The notes: generated by a model not told the origin, from the letters alone. DNA of 64,000 bases from Neorhizobium petrolearium (GCF_017873175.1 NZ_JAGGJW010000001.1:62001-126000); one strand, 5' to 3'; positions 28,097-37,271 are shown, numbered from the stretch's first letter. Made by a program: numbers and translations.

Positions 28097-28657
28097 ATGC
28101 GCGATTTCCGCGATGCAAAACTGATGGCGAAAAGCCTGCGCGAGTCGCTGGCAGGGCGTAACCTGGAGCTTACGCACAGTCAGGCGCTGGAACTGGTGGC
28201 AGGCCAGTTCGGCTATGACGACTGGAACATCCTCGCTGCAAAGATCGAGGCGGCAGAGCCGCAGCAAAGGAAGCCTGGTGGAATCTCGATCCAGCCGGCG
28301 ATCCCGATCTTCCGGATATTCTCGATCGACAAGGCGATGGAATTCTATTGCGGCTTTCTGGGTTTCGAGCTCGATTGGGAACATCGTTTCGGCGAGAATT
28401 TCCCGCTCTATTGCCAGGTCTCCCGCAGCGGCATGCTGATGCACCTTTCCGAGCATGCAGGCGATGCCTCGCCTGGCGCCCGTGTCTTCGTGCCGATGCA
28501 GGGCATCCGCGCCTTCCATGCCGAATTGACCGGTAAGGATTACCGTTACATGAAGCCGGGTCTGGAGCAGCAGCCCTGGGGGCTGGAGGTGACGGTCACC
28601 GATCCGTTCAGCAACCGCATCAGTTTCTGCGAGCGGGAAATCAAGCCGGAAACCTGA
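28097..28657 (+). CDS. Glyoxalase/bleomycin-resistance superfamily protein with N-terminal helical domain
   Basis: This 186-residue protein joins two parts. Residues 1-50 form a helical module with LTHSQALELVAGQFGYDDWNILAAKI, a short motif also seen in front of other VOC proteins. Residues 65-185 form a VOC domain (AIPIFRIFSIDKAMEFYCGFLGFELDWEHRFG ... VTVTDPFSNRISFCE), with E178 at the usual metal position. The substrate is unknown; glyoxalase-like isomerase or antibiotic sequestration are possible. The ATG at 28097 follows AAGGATGATGAG. The stop abuts the convergent LysR gene without a gap. Confidence 0.82.
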   Translation: MRDFRDAKLMAKSLRESLAGRNLELTHSQALELVAGQFGYDDWNILAAKIEAAEPQQRKPGGISIQPAIPIFRIFSIDKAMEFYCGFLGFELDWEHRFGENFPLYCQVSRSGMLMHLSEHAGDASPGARVFVPMQGIRAFHAELTGKDYRYMKPGLEQQPWGLEVTVTDPFSNRISFCEREIKPET

Positions 28658-29530
28658 TCAGATGAGGCCCATCAGGTTGAGCGCGATCGGAGAACGCTGT
28701 GCCTTCTGCACCGCAAGCCCCAGCCGCGCGATCAGCGGCGGTCCCTCGATAGGCTTGTAGACGACGCCCTCGATCGCGAATTTCGCGATCGAGGCGGGCA
28801 CGATCGAGACGCCGAGATCGGCCGCCACGAGATTGACGACGGAGGGGATCTGCGGTGCTTCCTGCGTCACCTGCAACTCGAAACCGGCCTCGCGGCAGCC
28901 GCGCACGATATCGTCGTAGAGGCTGAGGCCCACGGTGCGCGGGAAAAGGATGAAGGGTTCGCCGACAAGGGCGCCAAGCGGCACGCGGACGTGCTTGGCA
29001 AGCGGATGATGCGCGGGAAGCGCGACCAGCATCGGCTCGTCCGGCAGCCGTTTCAGCCGCACCTCCTTCGGGTCCTCGAGGCCCGGACGGATGAAGGCGG
29101 CATCGATCTCGCCGCGCGTGAGCTTCTCCATAAGCCAGTTGCTGTTCATCTCGCTGAGCGCCAGCGCCACATCGGGCCACTGGCTGCGAAAGCGCCGGAT
29201 TGCGCCGGTCACAAGCGGGTTGAATGCAGCGGAAGCTGTAAAGCCGAGCGCCAGCCTGCCTGTCTCGCCACGGGCGGCGCGCTGCGCGGAAAGGACGGCA
29301 TTGTCTGCGGCAGCCAGCGACGCCCTGGCTTCCGTCAGGAAGGCGGCGCCTGCCGTCGTCAGTTCCGCGCCGTGCGGGACGCGATGGAACAGGGGAGCGC
29401 CGACCTCCATTTCCAGAATACGGATCTGCTGGCTGAGCGGCGGCTGCCCGATGCCGAGCTTCGCTGCCGCGCGGGTGAAATTACCCTCTTCGGCCACCGC
29501 CAGGAAATATCGGATATGTCGAAGCTCCAT
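28658..29530 (-). CDS. LysR-family transcriptional regulator
   Basis: This 290-residue LysR protein starts with the winged helix MELRHIRYFLAVAEEGNFTRAAAKLGIGQPPLSQQIRILEMEVGAPLFHR and has a periplasmic-binding-like effector domain from about residue 90. It resembles the BenM/CatR-like subgroup that often governs aromatic or exporter genes. It diverges from an MFS exporter gene, the likely target. Just upstream of its start, TAGGACCTA at 29534-29542 is a dyad inside a T-N11-A frame, a plausible but weak LysR box. Confidence 0.9.
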   Translation of the reverse strand: MELRHIRYFLAVAEEGNFTRAAAKLGIGQPPLSQQIRILEMEVGAPLFHRVPHGAELTTAGAAFLTEARASLAAADNAVLSAQRAARGETGRLALGFTASAAFNPLVTGAIRRFRSQWPDVALALSEMNSNWLMEKLTRGEIDAAFIRPGLEDPKEVRLKRLPDEPMLVALPAHHPLAKHVRVPLGALVGEPFILFPRTVGLSLYDDIVRGCREAGFELQVTQEAPQIPSVVNLVAADLGVSIVPASIAKFAIEGVVYKPIEGPPLIARLGLAVQKAQRSPIALNLMGLI

Positions 29531-29621
29531 ATCTAGGACCTATCAAGATCGCCTGCTTCATATATTGGACAAATAGTGTGCCGCTCGCTACCTTTTTTCG
29601 CGTCGAAAGGTTTTTCTGATC

Positions 29622-30893
29622 ATGTCCAGCGCTGCGCAACGTCAGATGAAAGCATCTCCTGAGGCCGATCTCTCTCCGGCTAAACATGCGGCGAGCGATG
29701 GCGAGAAGCAGTTTCTGGTGCGCGGCACGCCGTCCTATCGCCGCGCCAGCCTGGCCTTCTTCATGTCCGGTTTCTCGACCTTCGCGCTGCTTTACTGCGT
29801 GCAGCCGCTGATGCCGATCTTTTCCGCGGATTTCGAGGTCAGCCCGGCCGCAAGCTCCCTGACGCTTTCGCTCTCCACCGGCCTCCTGGCTGTCGCGATC
29901 TTTCTTGCTGCCGCGGTCTCGGAACGCTTCGGCCGCCGCAGCCTGATGTTCGTCTCGCTCCTCGGCGCCTCGCTCTGCACGATCGCCTGTGCTGTCGTGC
30001 CGGATTGGAATGCGCTGCTTGTCATCCGCGCGCTCGAAGGTTTTCTGCTTGGCGGCGTCCCGGCGGTCGCCATGGCCTATCTGTCGGAGGAGATCGATCC
30101 GAGGGGCCTTGGCGCCTCCATGGGGCTCTACATTGCCGGCAATGCCTTCGGCGGTATGGCGGGCCGCGTTTTCACCGGCATGCTGGCCGAATATTTCTCA
30201 TGGCGGCTGGCGCTGGGAGGGATCGGGCTGATGGGCATTGTCGCCGCAATCGGCTTCCTCGTGCTTTTGCCGCCGTCGCGCAATTTCATCCCGCGCAAAT
30301 CGACCGTCCGCTATCACGTCGATGCCTGGCTCGGGCACTTGGTAAACCCGGCGCTTGCCCTGCTGTTTGCGATAGGCTTCCTGATGATGGGCGCATTCGT
30401 GACGATCTACAATTATGCCGGCTTCCGGCTGGTCGCGGCCCCTTATAACCTCAACCAGACCGAACTCGGCCTGATCTTCACGGTCTATCTGTTCGGGATT
30501 GCCGCCTCCTGGGCGGCCGGGCTGCTGGGCGACCGTTTCGGCCATTTCCTGGTCATGCCGGTCGGCGCTTTGGTTGCGCTTGTCGGTGTCGCCATCACGC
30601 TCTTTTCGCCGCTGTTTCTGATCATCTTCGGCATCGTGCTCCTGACCTCCGGTTTCTTCATGGCCCACTCCGTTGCAAGCGCGCTGGTCGGCAAGCTGGC
30701 GCACGGCACCAAGGGGCATGCCTCTTCGCTTTATCTGCTGGGATATTATCTCGGCTCCAGCGTCGCCGGTTCCCTCGGCGGGCATTTCTGGAGCGCTGAT
30801 GGCTGGTGGGCGGTTGCGGCCTTCACCGGCGTCATGATGCTTCTGTCGCTCCTCGCTTCTCTACAAGCGAGAAGGATTACGATGCGGGGCTAA
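29622..30893 (+). CDS. Major facilitator superfamily exporter (YnfM-like)
   Basis: This 423-residue inner-membrane transporter has 12 predicted helices after a 35-residue polar N-terminus. MFS motif A occurs in the first half as VSERFGRRSLM, and LGDRFGH takes that place in the second half. The start of helix 1, ASLAFFMSGFSTFALLYCVQPLMPIFSADFEVSPAASSLTLS, is typical of the YnfM/CynX-like exporters. The exported compound is unknown. It is divergent from a LysR regulator 91 bases away and ends in a four-base overlap with the convergent ClpP-like gene. Confidence 0.88.
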   Translation: MSSAAQRQMKASPEADLSPAKHAASDGEKQFLVRGTPSYRRASLAFFMSGFSTFALLYCVQPLMPIFSADFEVSPAASSLTLSLSTGLLAVAIFLAAAVSERFGRRSLMFVSLLGASLCTIACAVVPDWNALLVIRALEGFLLGGVPAVAMAYLSEEIDPRGLGASMGLYIAGNAFGGMAGRVFTGMLAEYFSWRLALGGIGLMGIVAAIGFLVLLPPSRNFIPRKSTVRYHVDAWLGHLVNPALALLFAIGFLMMGAFVTIYNYAGFRLVAAPYNLNQTELGLIFTVYLFGIAASWAAGLLGDRFGHFLVMPVGALVALVGVAITLFSPLFLIIFGIVLLTSGFFMAHSVASALVGKLAHGTKGHASSLYLLGYYLGSSVAGSLGGHFWSADGWWAVAAFTGVMMLLSLLASLQARRITMRG

Positions 30894-31675
30894 CCCTTCT
30901 TCTTCGCGGTCGCGACCGGCTCCGTCGTCAGCTTGAAATCCGCCATTTCCTTGGGCGTGAGGTAGTAAAGCCGGTCCGGCGGCGTCTCCAGCGCGTTGAT
31001 CCACAGCCCCGCACCGATGCCCATGGTGTCGAGATGCCGAGCAACCCGTGCGGTCGTGGCCTGGGCGCTGGCCATGGCTTGCTCCGCCGTCGGCCGGTCC
31101 TTGCCGCCATTGAAGACCTGATGCACGCCGATTACTGCGTCCTTCTCCGCCATGCGTCCGACGCCGCCGGCAAAGACGATCGGGCATGAGGAGGCACAGA
31201 GCGCCTTGGACACCACTTTCGTGTCGAGCTTCTTCTCGCGAATCAACTCCGACATGGCGAGCGCATCGTCCACCGAGCCGCCGGGAGAATTGAGCGAAAC
31301 GGTCTTCACATATTCGCCGCGCGCCTCGATCTCTTTGGCAAAACGGTCAGCGGCACCCGGGTCGATCGAGCCTTCGGCGAGAAGCACGCCACCGGAGGTA
31401 AGCTCGAACCTGATCGGTTGGCGCAGCGTTTCTTTTGAACTTGCAGGCTGTACCGGCGGGGCGTTTGGCACGCCATCCGTCAACGCCGGCGGCAGCACCG
31501 GCTGGTCCCCGTGCATCGGGTCATAACTGGGCAGTTCCGCGTTCATCGCCGTGATATCGCGCACGTCGATGAGGAGAAACACGACCGCCGCCGATAGCAG
31601 GATATAGAAGGCGCCGCGCATCAGCACGCCGTCGTCGAGCTTCAGCAGCGCCTTGATCGACTCATCGATCCTCAT
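30890..31675 (-). CDS. Membrane-anchored periplasmic ClpP-like (crotonase-fold serine protease-like) protein
   Basis: This 261-residue protein has one N-terminal membrane helix (about residues 21-37) and a ClpP-like domain from about residue 88. It shows VSLNSPGGSVDDALAMSELIR at 127-146, then C160-A-S162-S163-C164-P at the position of the ClpP/SppA nucleophile, and H185 in GVHQVF, matching the ClpP catalytic His in MIHQP. The two cysteines around the serine could form a disulfide in the periplasm. The family resembles COG3904-type periplasmic proteins of unknown role. Its start overlaps the end of the upstream coiled-coil membrane gene by 14 bases, so the two are co-translated and may work together. 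Confidence 0.75.
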   Translation of the reverse strand: MRIDESIKALLKLDDGVLMRGAFYILLSAAVVFLLIDVRDITAMNAELPSYDPMHGDQPVLPPALTDGVPNAPPVQPASSKETLRQPIRFELTSGGVLLAEGSIDPGAADRFAKEIEARGEYVKTVSLNSPGGSVDDALAMSELIREKKLDTKVVSKALCASSCPIVFAGGVGRMAEKDAVIGVHQVFNGGKDRPTAEQAMASAQATTARVARHLDTMGIGAGLWINALETPPDRLYYLTPKEMADFKLTTEPVATAKKKG

Positions 31676-32969
31676 GCGACCGGTCCCGTGTCCGTGATTT
31701 CAGGTCGATGCTGGTGATGTTGTTCGGTTCCAGCGCTTCGCTTTCGGTTTCGGCCCCGGCGACCGCATTTTCCAGGCTCACGCCATTTGCCGTGACTGCC
31801 CTCTGCACCTCCAGGGCCTGGAGAAGTTCGGCGGCGGTGATCCGCTCGGCGAACGGCAGCTTCTCCTCCTGCTTTCGGATCGCGCCATGCACGACGGCGA
31901 GGATGAAGACCAGCACGCCCGGCAGGAGATCGATCGAGATCGCGCCTGCCCATGCAGGAATGAAATCGGAGGCATAGCGCAGCACCGCTTCAGCCGAAGA
32001 GAGCGGCACGAAGCGCCGTTCCGGCACGGGGGGCCGGGTGAGTATTTCGTCGGCCGCTTGCGACAAGACCTTGGATTGCGCCGCGACGGATGCCCGCACT
32101 GTCTCCATCACCTGATCCTGCCGGTTGACGAGGTCGGCGTTACCGCCGTCGGCCACGGGCGCAATAAAGCCGAGTGACAAGTCGTCTGCCGCGCGGCGTA
32201 TGGAGGGCGCGATCGAAGTCTGGCCGAGTGAGGCGATGACGCCGGTCAGGGCCACCACTTCAGACGAGAACTGGTCGGCGCGCGGTGCGACGGCACCCGG
32301 GGCGGAGACCAGCGTGCGCATGGTCTCCAGCCGTTTCTGGCCTTCGTTGAAGAGGTTGGTCACCTGTTCGCGCGAGGCATTGATGCCGCTCTCCAGCTCC
32401 TTCATCTGCCCCGACATCTGTGAGAGCAATTGCACGACACTGCCCGATCCCGTCGTGCCGGTCAGCGCTCCGGACTGGCGTTCGGAGGCGGCGAGCTGGG
32501 CGAACCGTTCCGAGGCGCGTTGGATGTCCGGCAGCAGGCTTTGCGCGGCAAGTGCGTTCTGATGCGCCTGGTCGAGGTCGGCGGTATAATCCTCCACCGT
32601 TTCGGCGAGATGCTGTTCAAGGGCCGCCGAACCGGCAAGTGCCGCGGCGTTCAGCCAGCTCGACATGGCGATGATCATGGCAGCGCCGAGCGCCATGACA
32701 CCGAGCATGGCGGTGCGGCCCGTATAGGTGGTCACGTGCGGATAGAAGCGCGCCATATAGGACCAGAAGGCATAGATGGCGACCGAGACTGAAGCCGAGT
32801 AGATGATCGCCGCGAAGAATATGGCGGTCGGCGAGCCGTCAAGAAGGCTGCGCACGCCGAGATAGGTATAGACCCCGGATGCAAGCGCCAGTACGGCAAG
32901 CGCGAAGCGCGTCATGGTTTCGACGGCGAGAACCCCGTCATGCAAGCGTTGGGATGCACCGAGCGCCAT
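31662..32969 (-). CDS. Membrane protein with large coiled-coil extracytoplasmic domain, unknown function
   Basis: I do not recognise a named family. The 435-residue protein has three N-terminal membrane helices (about 20-41, 46-69, 86-108), a long alanine/glutamine-rich helical region (about 110-345) with coiled-coil character that should lie in the periplasm, a fourth helix near 348-367, and a charged C-terminal cytoplasmic tail ending SRTRDRSHEDR. The layout recalls chemoreceptor-like or TolQ-like scaffolds but no HAMP or signalling motif is seen. The ATG at 32969 follows GGAGACA. It overlaps the ClpP-like gene by 14 bases; the ammonia-lyase homologue lies 121 bases upstream on the same strand. 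Confidence 0.7.
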   Translation of the reverse strand: MALGASQRLHDGVLAVETMTRFALAVLALASGVYTYLGVRSLLDGSPTAIFFAAIIYSASVSVAIYAFWSYMARFYPHVTTYTGRTAMLGVMALGAAMIIAMSSWLNAAALAGSAALEQHLAETVEDYTADLDQAHQNALAAQSLLPDIQRASERFAQLAASERQSGALTGTTGSGSVVQLLSQMSGQMKELESGINASREQVTNLFNEGQKRLETMRTLVSAPGAVAPRADQFSSEVVALTGVIASLGQTSIAPSIRRAADDLSLGFIAPVADGGNADLVNRQDQVMETVRASVAAQSKVLSQAADEILTRPPVPERRFVPLSSAEAVLRYASDFIPAWAGAISIDLLPGVLVFILAVVHGAIRKQEEKLPFAERITAAELLQALEVQRAVTANGVSLENAVAGAETESEALEPNNITSIDLKSRTRDRSHEDR

Positions 32970-33090
32970 GGCTGTCTCCGGAAGACGATTGTCGAAAAGG
33001 AATGTATTCCTTAACAGAGAATGAAGAAACGGGCGGAATAAAGGCCGCTCGGGCGCCCCGAGGTGGCAGAACCTGCTCTAGGGCGCCGGA

Positions 33091-34683
33091 TCAGGGATAC
33101 TTCAAATCGATAGCGGTCGGACGAGGCTGAAACGCATCCATGCCGAAACCGCCAAGCGCGAAGAAACCGTCGATCGCATGGATCGGGGAAATCGCAATGA
33201 GGCCGGTCAGAAATTCCTCCGAGGCCAGTTCGTCCTCGATCGCCTCCACTTCTGTCGAAAGCGGCCGGTCGACCGTATAGAACGCCGCATGCCGGCGCAC
33301 GACGTCGTAGACGAGCTTCACCGCGCCGCCCGGCTTGTCGCGATGGATGTCCATGGCCTGGGCGGCAAGCAGGGCTTCCAGCGCAGCAAGTCGTTTCAAC
33401 GCCTGCATCTGTCGGTCGAAACGCTCGATGACGAGCGGCAGGAAAGCCGCCTCGTCCTCCATGCCGCCCGCGACGACCAGCGACTGGGCGGAAACCGGAT
33501 TGGTCATGGAAAGGACGCGGGAAAAAATCTCGCCCGCGAGTTTGATGATCGGTCCGAACCCGGTGGCGATTGCTCCTTCCGGCACGAGGTTCACCGGCAG
33601 GTCGCGCCGCTGCCCGTTGCCGAGCAGGACGCAACGGTTGAAGGAGTTGCGCGCCGCATGCGCCATGCACAGGATCGCCGATTCCAGGAGAACCGTCACA
33701 TCGAGCGGCAGCGATCCGCCGGAGGTGAGCACCCGGCCCTCGGCGATCACGGGGTTGTCGTCGGTGCGGCCTGTGGCGGCGAGGATCTTGTGGCCGGCCG
33801 TCAGCACGCTTTCGAACACGGCACCGAAGACCTGCGCGATCATGCGCAGGCTCAAGGGATCCTGCACATGCGTGCCGCTCGGCCAATCCCAGCCCTCGGA
33901 AGCATTGCACAGCCATTTGCCGATCATCGCCTCGCGCGGCGTACCCACATGCGTGACCGCAATCCATGGATCCCTGGAAGCGCCCATCGCACCCGAAGCG
34001 GCGAGACCGGCGGCGAGCAGCGTGCGCAATGCGCCTGCGGCAGCGCGCGTTGTTTCGGCTGCCGCAGCGAAGCTCACCGCATTGACGCTCAGCGAAGCAA
34101 GGCTGTCGCGCGGCGCCATGCGTCTAGGTTTCAGCCCTGCGCGTTTGAAGGCTTCCGCCGCAGGCAGGCGCTTGCCTTCATAAACGGCTTCGCCGACGCC
34201 GGTCAGCACCGCGCCGATCTGGCCCATCAGCCCGATGTCGGCGCAGCCGATCGAGCCGGTACGGCGCACGACCGGGATCACGTCGGCGGAAAGCAATTCC
34301 AGGTAGGCGTTCACGAGATCGGTCGAGCATCCGACATAACCGGTCAGCGCCGTATTGACGCGAAGCGCCATGGCATTGCGCACGACGGAGATGGGAAAGG
34401 GTTCGCCGGTACCGAAATGATGTGCGCGCACGAGCCCGAGGTTGAAGGCGTCCAGTTCCTCGTTCGACCAGGCGACGTCCTTCATGGCGCCGACACCGGT
34501 TGTGGCGCCGTAAACAGGCTTGCCGTCCGCCATCGCCTGTTCGACCACAGCTCTTGCCGCCTGTACCCGGGCCAACCCCTCCGGTGCGGCCGCCAACCGA
34601 ACTTTGTTCTCGCCGATCAACAGCAGCTCGGTAAATCCGATCGGCTGACCTGTCAGTTCGATAAGCGGTTTGGGGTCAGGCAT
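33091..34683 (-). CDS. Aromatic amino acid ammonia-lyase family protein lacking the MIO triad
   Basis: This 530-residue protein aligns by eye along its whole length with histidine/phenylalanine ammonia-lyases: VYGATTGVG (Tyr58), LVRAHHFGTGEP, GSIG at 143-146, VQDPLSLRMIAQVFG at 273-287, TDDNP near 307-311 and GGMEDEAAF near 407. The Ala-Ser-Gly triad that cyclises to the MIO prosthetic group, expected after GSIG, reads C147-A148-D149. The Tyr of QDxYSxR reads Leu277, and the NFH of SGGNFH reads SLP. MIO chemistry therefore looks impossible and the activity is unknown; it should not be named HutH. No other hut genes are near. It lies 99 bases after ubiB. Confidence 0.8.
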   Translation of the reverse strand: MPDPKPLIELTGQPIGFTELLLIGENKVRLAAAPEGLARVQAARAVVEQAMADGKPVYGATTGVGAMKDVAWSNEELDAFNLGLVRAHHFGTGEPFPISVVRNAMALRVNTALTGYVGCSTDLVNAYLELLSADVIPVVRRTGSIGCADIGLMGQIGAVLTGVGEAVYEGKRLPAAEAFKRAGLKPRRMAPRDSLASLSVNAVSFAAAAETTRAAAGALRTLLAAGLAASGAMGASRDPWIAVTHVGTPREAMIGKWLCNASEGWDWPSGTHVQDPLSLRMIAQVFGAVFESVLTAGHKILAATGRTDDNPVIAEGRVLTSGGSLPLDVTVLLESAILCMAHAARNSFNRCVLLGNGQRRDLPVNLVPEGAIATGFGPIIKLAGEIFSRVLSMTNPVSAQSLVVAGGMEDEAAFLPLVIERFDRQMQALKRLAALEALLAAQAMDIHRDKPGGAVKLVYDVVRRHAAFYTVDRPLSTEVEAIEDELASEEFLTGLIAISPIHAIDGFFALGGFGMDAFQPRPTAIDLKYP

Positions 34684-34782
34684 GAAATCCTCTTTCTTCT
34701 CAACCTAGCGGAAGAAACAGGTTAGGGAATATCCCAAAATGCAGACATCCGATGTCGCAACCGGTGGGTCGCTATCGATTCG

Positions 34783-36342
34783 TCAAAGCGTGAAGGCGAA
34801 ATAGATGAGCGTAAGTGCGATGATCCAGAGCGCCACGCGGCCGGAGCGATTGTGCCGCGCCTCCGCCCTGCCGATCGCTTCCGCCGTTTCCGGATCGAAG
34901 CGCAGGCCGTGCTCGCTCATATGAAGGAGTTCCTCGTGGAATTTTTCCGTCCTGGCGGCGATTTCCGGCACGGCTTCGGCGAGCTTCACCACCGACTTCA
35001 AGCCGTCCTTCAAGTCGGACACAACACGTTTCGGTCCGAGATTGTCGCGGATCCAGGCGCCGACCACGGGTTCGGAAGCTTTCCACATGTTGAAGCGCGG
35101 GTTCAGCATGCGCGACACGCCCTCGACGACGACCATGGTCTTCTGCAGAAGGATGAGTTCCGGTCGCGTCTGCATGTCAAAGAGGTCGGTCACCTCGAAG
35201 AGCAGGGCGAGCAGCCGTGCCATCGAGATCGTCTCGGCCGGCTGGCCGTGGATCGGCTCCCCGATCGCCCGGATCGCCTGCGCGAAGCTCGACACGTCGT
35301 GATGGGCGGGCACGTAACCGGCCTCGAAATGCACTTCGGCGACGCGTCTGTAGTCGCGGGTGATGAATCCGAACAGGATTTCCGCGAGGAACCGGCGCTC
35401 TTTCTTCCCAAGTCGCCCGACAATGCCCATGTCGACCGCGACGATTGTGCCTGTGGGATCGACGAAAAGGTTGCCTGGGTGCATGTCGGCATGGAAGAAG
35501 CCGTCACGCAAGGTATGGCGCAGAAAGGACTGGATCAGCACCTCGGCGAGCTTTTCCAGATCGTGTCCGGCGGCGCGTAAGGCTGCCACGTCGGACATCT
35601 TGATGCCGTCGATCCATTCCATGGTAAGGACGTCGCGGCCCGTTCGTTCCCAGTCCACCTGCGGCACGCGGAAGCCGGTATCGCCCTTGGTGTTCTCGGC
35701 GATCTCGGACAGGGCTGCGGCCTCGAGCCTGAGGTCCATCTCCACCTTGGTGGTCTGTTCGAGCGTGCGCGTCACCTCGACAGGCCGCAGGCGCCGGCTC
35801 GATGGCACGAAGCGCTCCTGCATGTGCGAGAGCAGGTACATGCTCTCGATATCGTGGGCGAAGCGATGGCGCACGCCCGGCCGCACCACCTTCACCGCGA
35901 CCTTCCTGTCGCCGACCACACAGGGATGTACCTGGGCGATCGAGGCGGCGGCGATCGGTTCGCCGAACGAGGAATAGAGATCGTCGATCGGCCGGCCGAG
36001 CGAACCTTCGACGGCGGCCTTGGCAGCTTCGGTCGGAAAATAGGCCATCCTGTCTTGCAGGAGTGCCAGGTCGACCGCCCAGTCGACGCCCACGACATCC
36101 GGACGGGTGGCAAGGAACTGCCCGATCTTGACGTAGGAGGGACCCAGCCGGTCGACGGCGCGCGTGAGCCGTTCGCTCCGGGCCTGCTTGAGAGAGCGCT
36201 TGCGTGCAAGCGGCTCGATCAGCGATTTCACGAGACCGACGGACGGCGGCAAGCCCTGGCTGGGCAGGGCGGAGACCACCCCTTCGCGCACCAGCACCCA
36301 TCCCACCCGGGCAAGCCGGAAATAGGCTCCAAGCGTACTCAT
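34783..36342 (-). CDS. ubiB: Ubiquinone biosynthesis ATPase/kinase-like protein UbiB
   Basis: This 519-residue protein is an atypical protein-kinase-like ATPase of the UbiB/ADCK family, needed for ubiquinone synthesis and lipid handling around the Ubi complex. The invariant KxGQ motif is YVKIGQFLATRPDVVG near 70-85. The nucleotide region shows AAASIAQVHPCVVGDRKVAVKVVRPGV, and the catalytic HADMHPGNLFVDPTGTIVAVDMGIVGRL lies near 280-310. One or two C-terminal membrane helices (WIIALTLIYFAFTL at the very end) anchor it. It begins four bases after ubiE, an operon arrangement common in alphaproteobacteria. Confidence 0.95.
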   Translation of the reverse strand: MSTLGAYFRLARVGWVLVREGVVSALPSQGLPPSVGLVKSLIEPLARKRSLKQARSERLTRAVDRLGPSYVKIGQFLATRPDVVGVDWAVDLALLQDRMAYFPTEAAKAAVEGSLGRPIDDLYSSFGEPIAAASIAQVHPCVVGDRKVAVKVVRPGVRHRFAHDIESMYLLSHMQERFVPSSRRLRPVEVTRTLEQTTKVEMDLRLEAAALSEIAENTKGDTGFRVPQVDWERTGRDVLTMEWIDGIKMSDVAALRAAGHDLEKLAEVLIQSFLRHTLRDGFFHADMHPGNLFVDPTGTIVAVDMGIVGRLGKKERRFLAEILFGFITRDYRRVAEVHFEAGYVPAHHDVSSFAQAIRAIGEPIHGQPAETISMARLLALLFEVTDLFDMQTRPELILLQKTMVVVEGVSRMLNPRFNMWKASEPVVGAWIRDNLGPKRVVSDLKDGLKSVVKLAEAVPEIAARTEKFHEELLHMSEHGLRFDPETAEAIGRAEARHNRSGRVALWIIALTLIYFAFTL

Positions 36343-36346
36343 TCCG

Positions 36347-37123
36347 TTAGAGTTTCCAGCCGGAATGCAGCGCCGCGATGCCGCCGGTATAATTGGTATA
36401 GGTCACGCGCGAAAACCCGGCATTGCGGATCATCGTGGCAAAATTCTCCTGGTTGGGGAATTTTCGGATCGATTCCACCAGATACTGATAAGGTTCGGCC
36501 TCGCCGGTGATCATCTTGCCGAAGCGCGGGATCGCCTTGAAAGACCATTCGTCGTAGAAGCGTTCGAGCAGCGGCATTTCCACCTCGGAAAATTCCAGCA
36601 CCAGCAGCCGCCCGCCGCGCTTCAGCACGCGATAGGCTTCCTTGAGTGCTACGTCGATATGCGGCACGTTGCGGATGCCGAAGGCGATCGTATAGGCGTC
36701 GAACGAGTTCGCTTCGAAAGGCAGGGATTCGGCGTTCGCCTCAACGAAATCCAGGTTTTCGGAGAGCTTCCTTTTCGCCGCACGCTCGGCGCCGACCGCC
36801 AGCATCGAGCCATTGATGTCGAGCACGGTCACATGCGCCTTGCGATCGGAGGCTTCGACGATCCGGAAGGCGATGTCGCCGGTGCCGCCCGCTACATCCA
36901 GGGTTTTGTAGCCGGCGTCCTTGCGCGGATTGAGTGCCGCCACCATCGCATCCTTCCAGACGCGATGCATACCGGCCGACATCACGTCGTTCATGATATC
37001 GTAGCGCTTGGCGACCTTATGGAAGACGTCGTTGACGAGGCCTTGCTTTTCGCCATCCGTCACCTGTCGGAAGCCATAGGACGTCTCCATGCCGCCATCG
37101 GCGCTGGTACGGGCTTCGGTCAT
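36347..37123 (-). CDS. ubiE: Ubiquinone/menaquinone C-methyltransferase
   Basis: This 258-residue SAM-dependent C-methyltransferase methylates the demethoxy-quinol ring during ubiquinone synthesis. The N-terminal [45 protein letters not shown], the SAM loop [14 protein letters not shown] near 74-87, and [33 protein letters not shown] near 149-181 are diagnostic. It heads the ubiE-ubiB operon and diverges from mutM with 148 bases between, an arrangement common in this order. Confidence 0.97.
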   Translation of the reverse strand: MTEARTSADGGMETSYGFRQVTDGEKQGLVNDVFHKVAKRYDIMNDVMSAGMHRVWKDAMVAALNPRKDAGYKTLDVAGGTGDIAFRIVEASDRKAHVTVLDINGSMLAVGAERAAKRKLSENLDFVEANAESLPFEANSFDAYTIAFGIRNVPHIDVALKEAYRVLKRGGRLLVLEFSEVEMPLLERFYDEWSFKAIPRFGKMITGEAEPYQYLVESIRKFPNQENFATMIRNAGFSRVTYTNYTGGIAALHSGWKL

Positions 37124-37271
37124 CGGCGAACTCCTTAAGGCTCTATTGGAGGGCGACCATAGCGAAATCGGTTTGACCTCGCTATCAGTGGTTCCCCATT
37201 ATAGATGATGCGGCATCCGGTCCGCTCTATAGAGCAGGATCTTCATGGTTGGAACAGGAAGTTAGGTACAG

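Noticed and set aside
33976..33990. GASRD segment (residues 232-238 region, GAMGASRDPW) of the lyase homologue as a displaced MIO triad
   Set aside because: It reads Ala-Ser-Arg, not Ala-Ser-Gly, and lies about 90 residues after the family position; chance resemblance.
33178..34725. 515-codon plus-strand frame opposite the ammonia-lyase homologue
   Set aside because: Composition is that of an antisense shadow, and the minus-strand frame has family-wide motif agreement.
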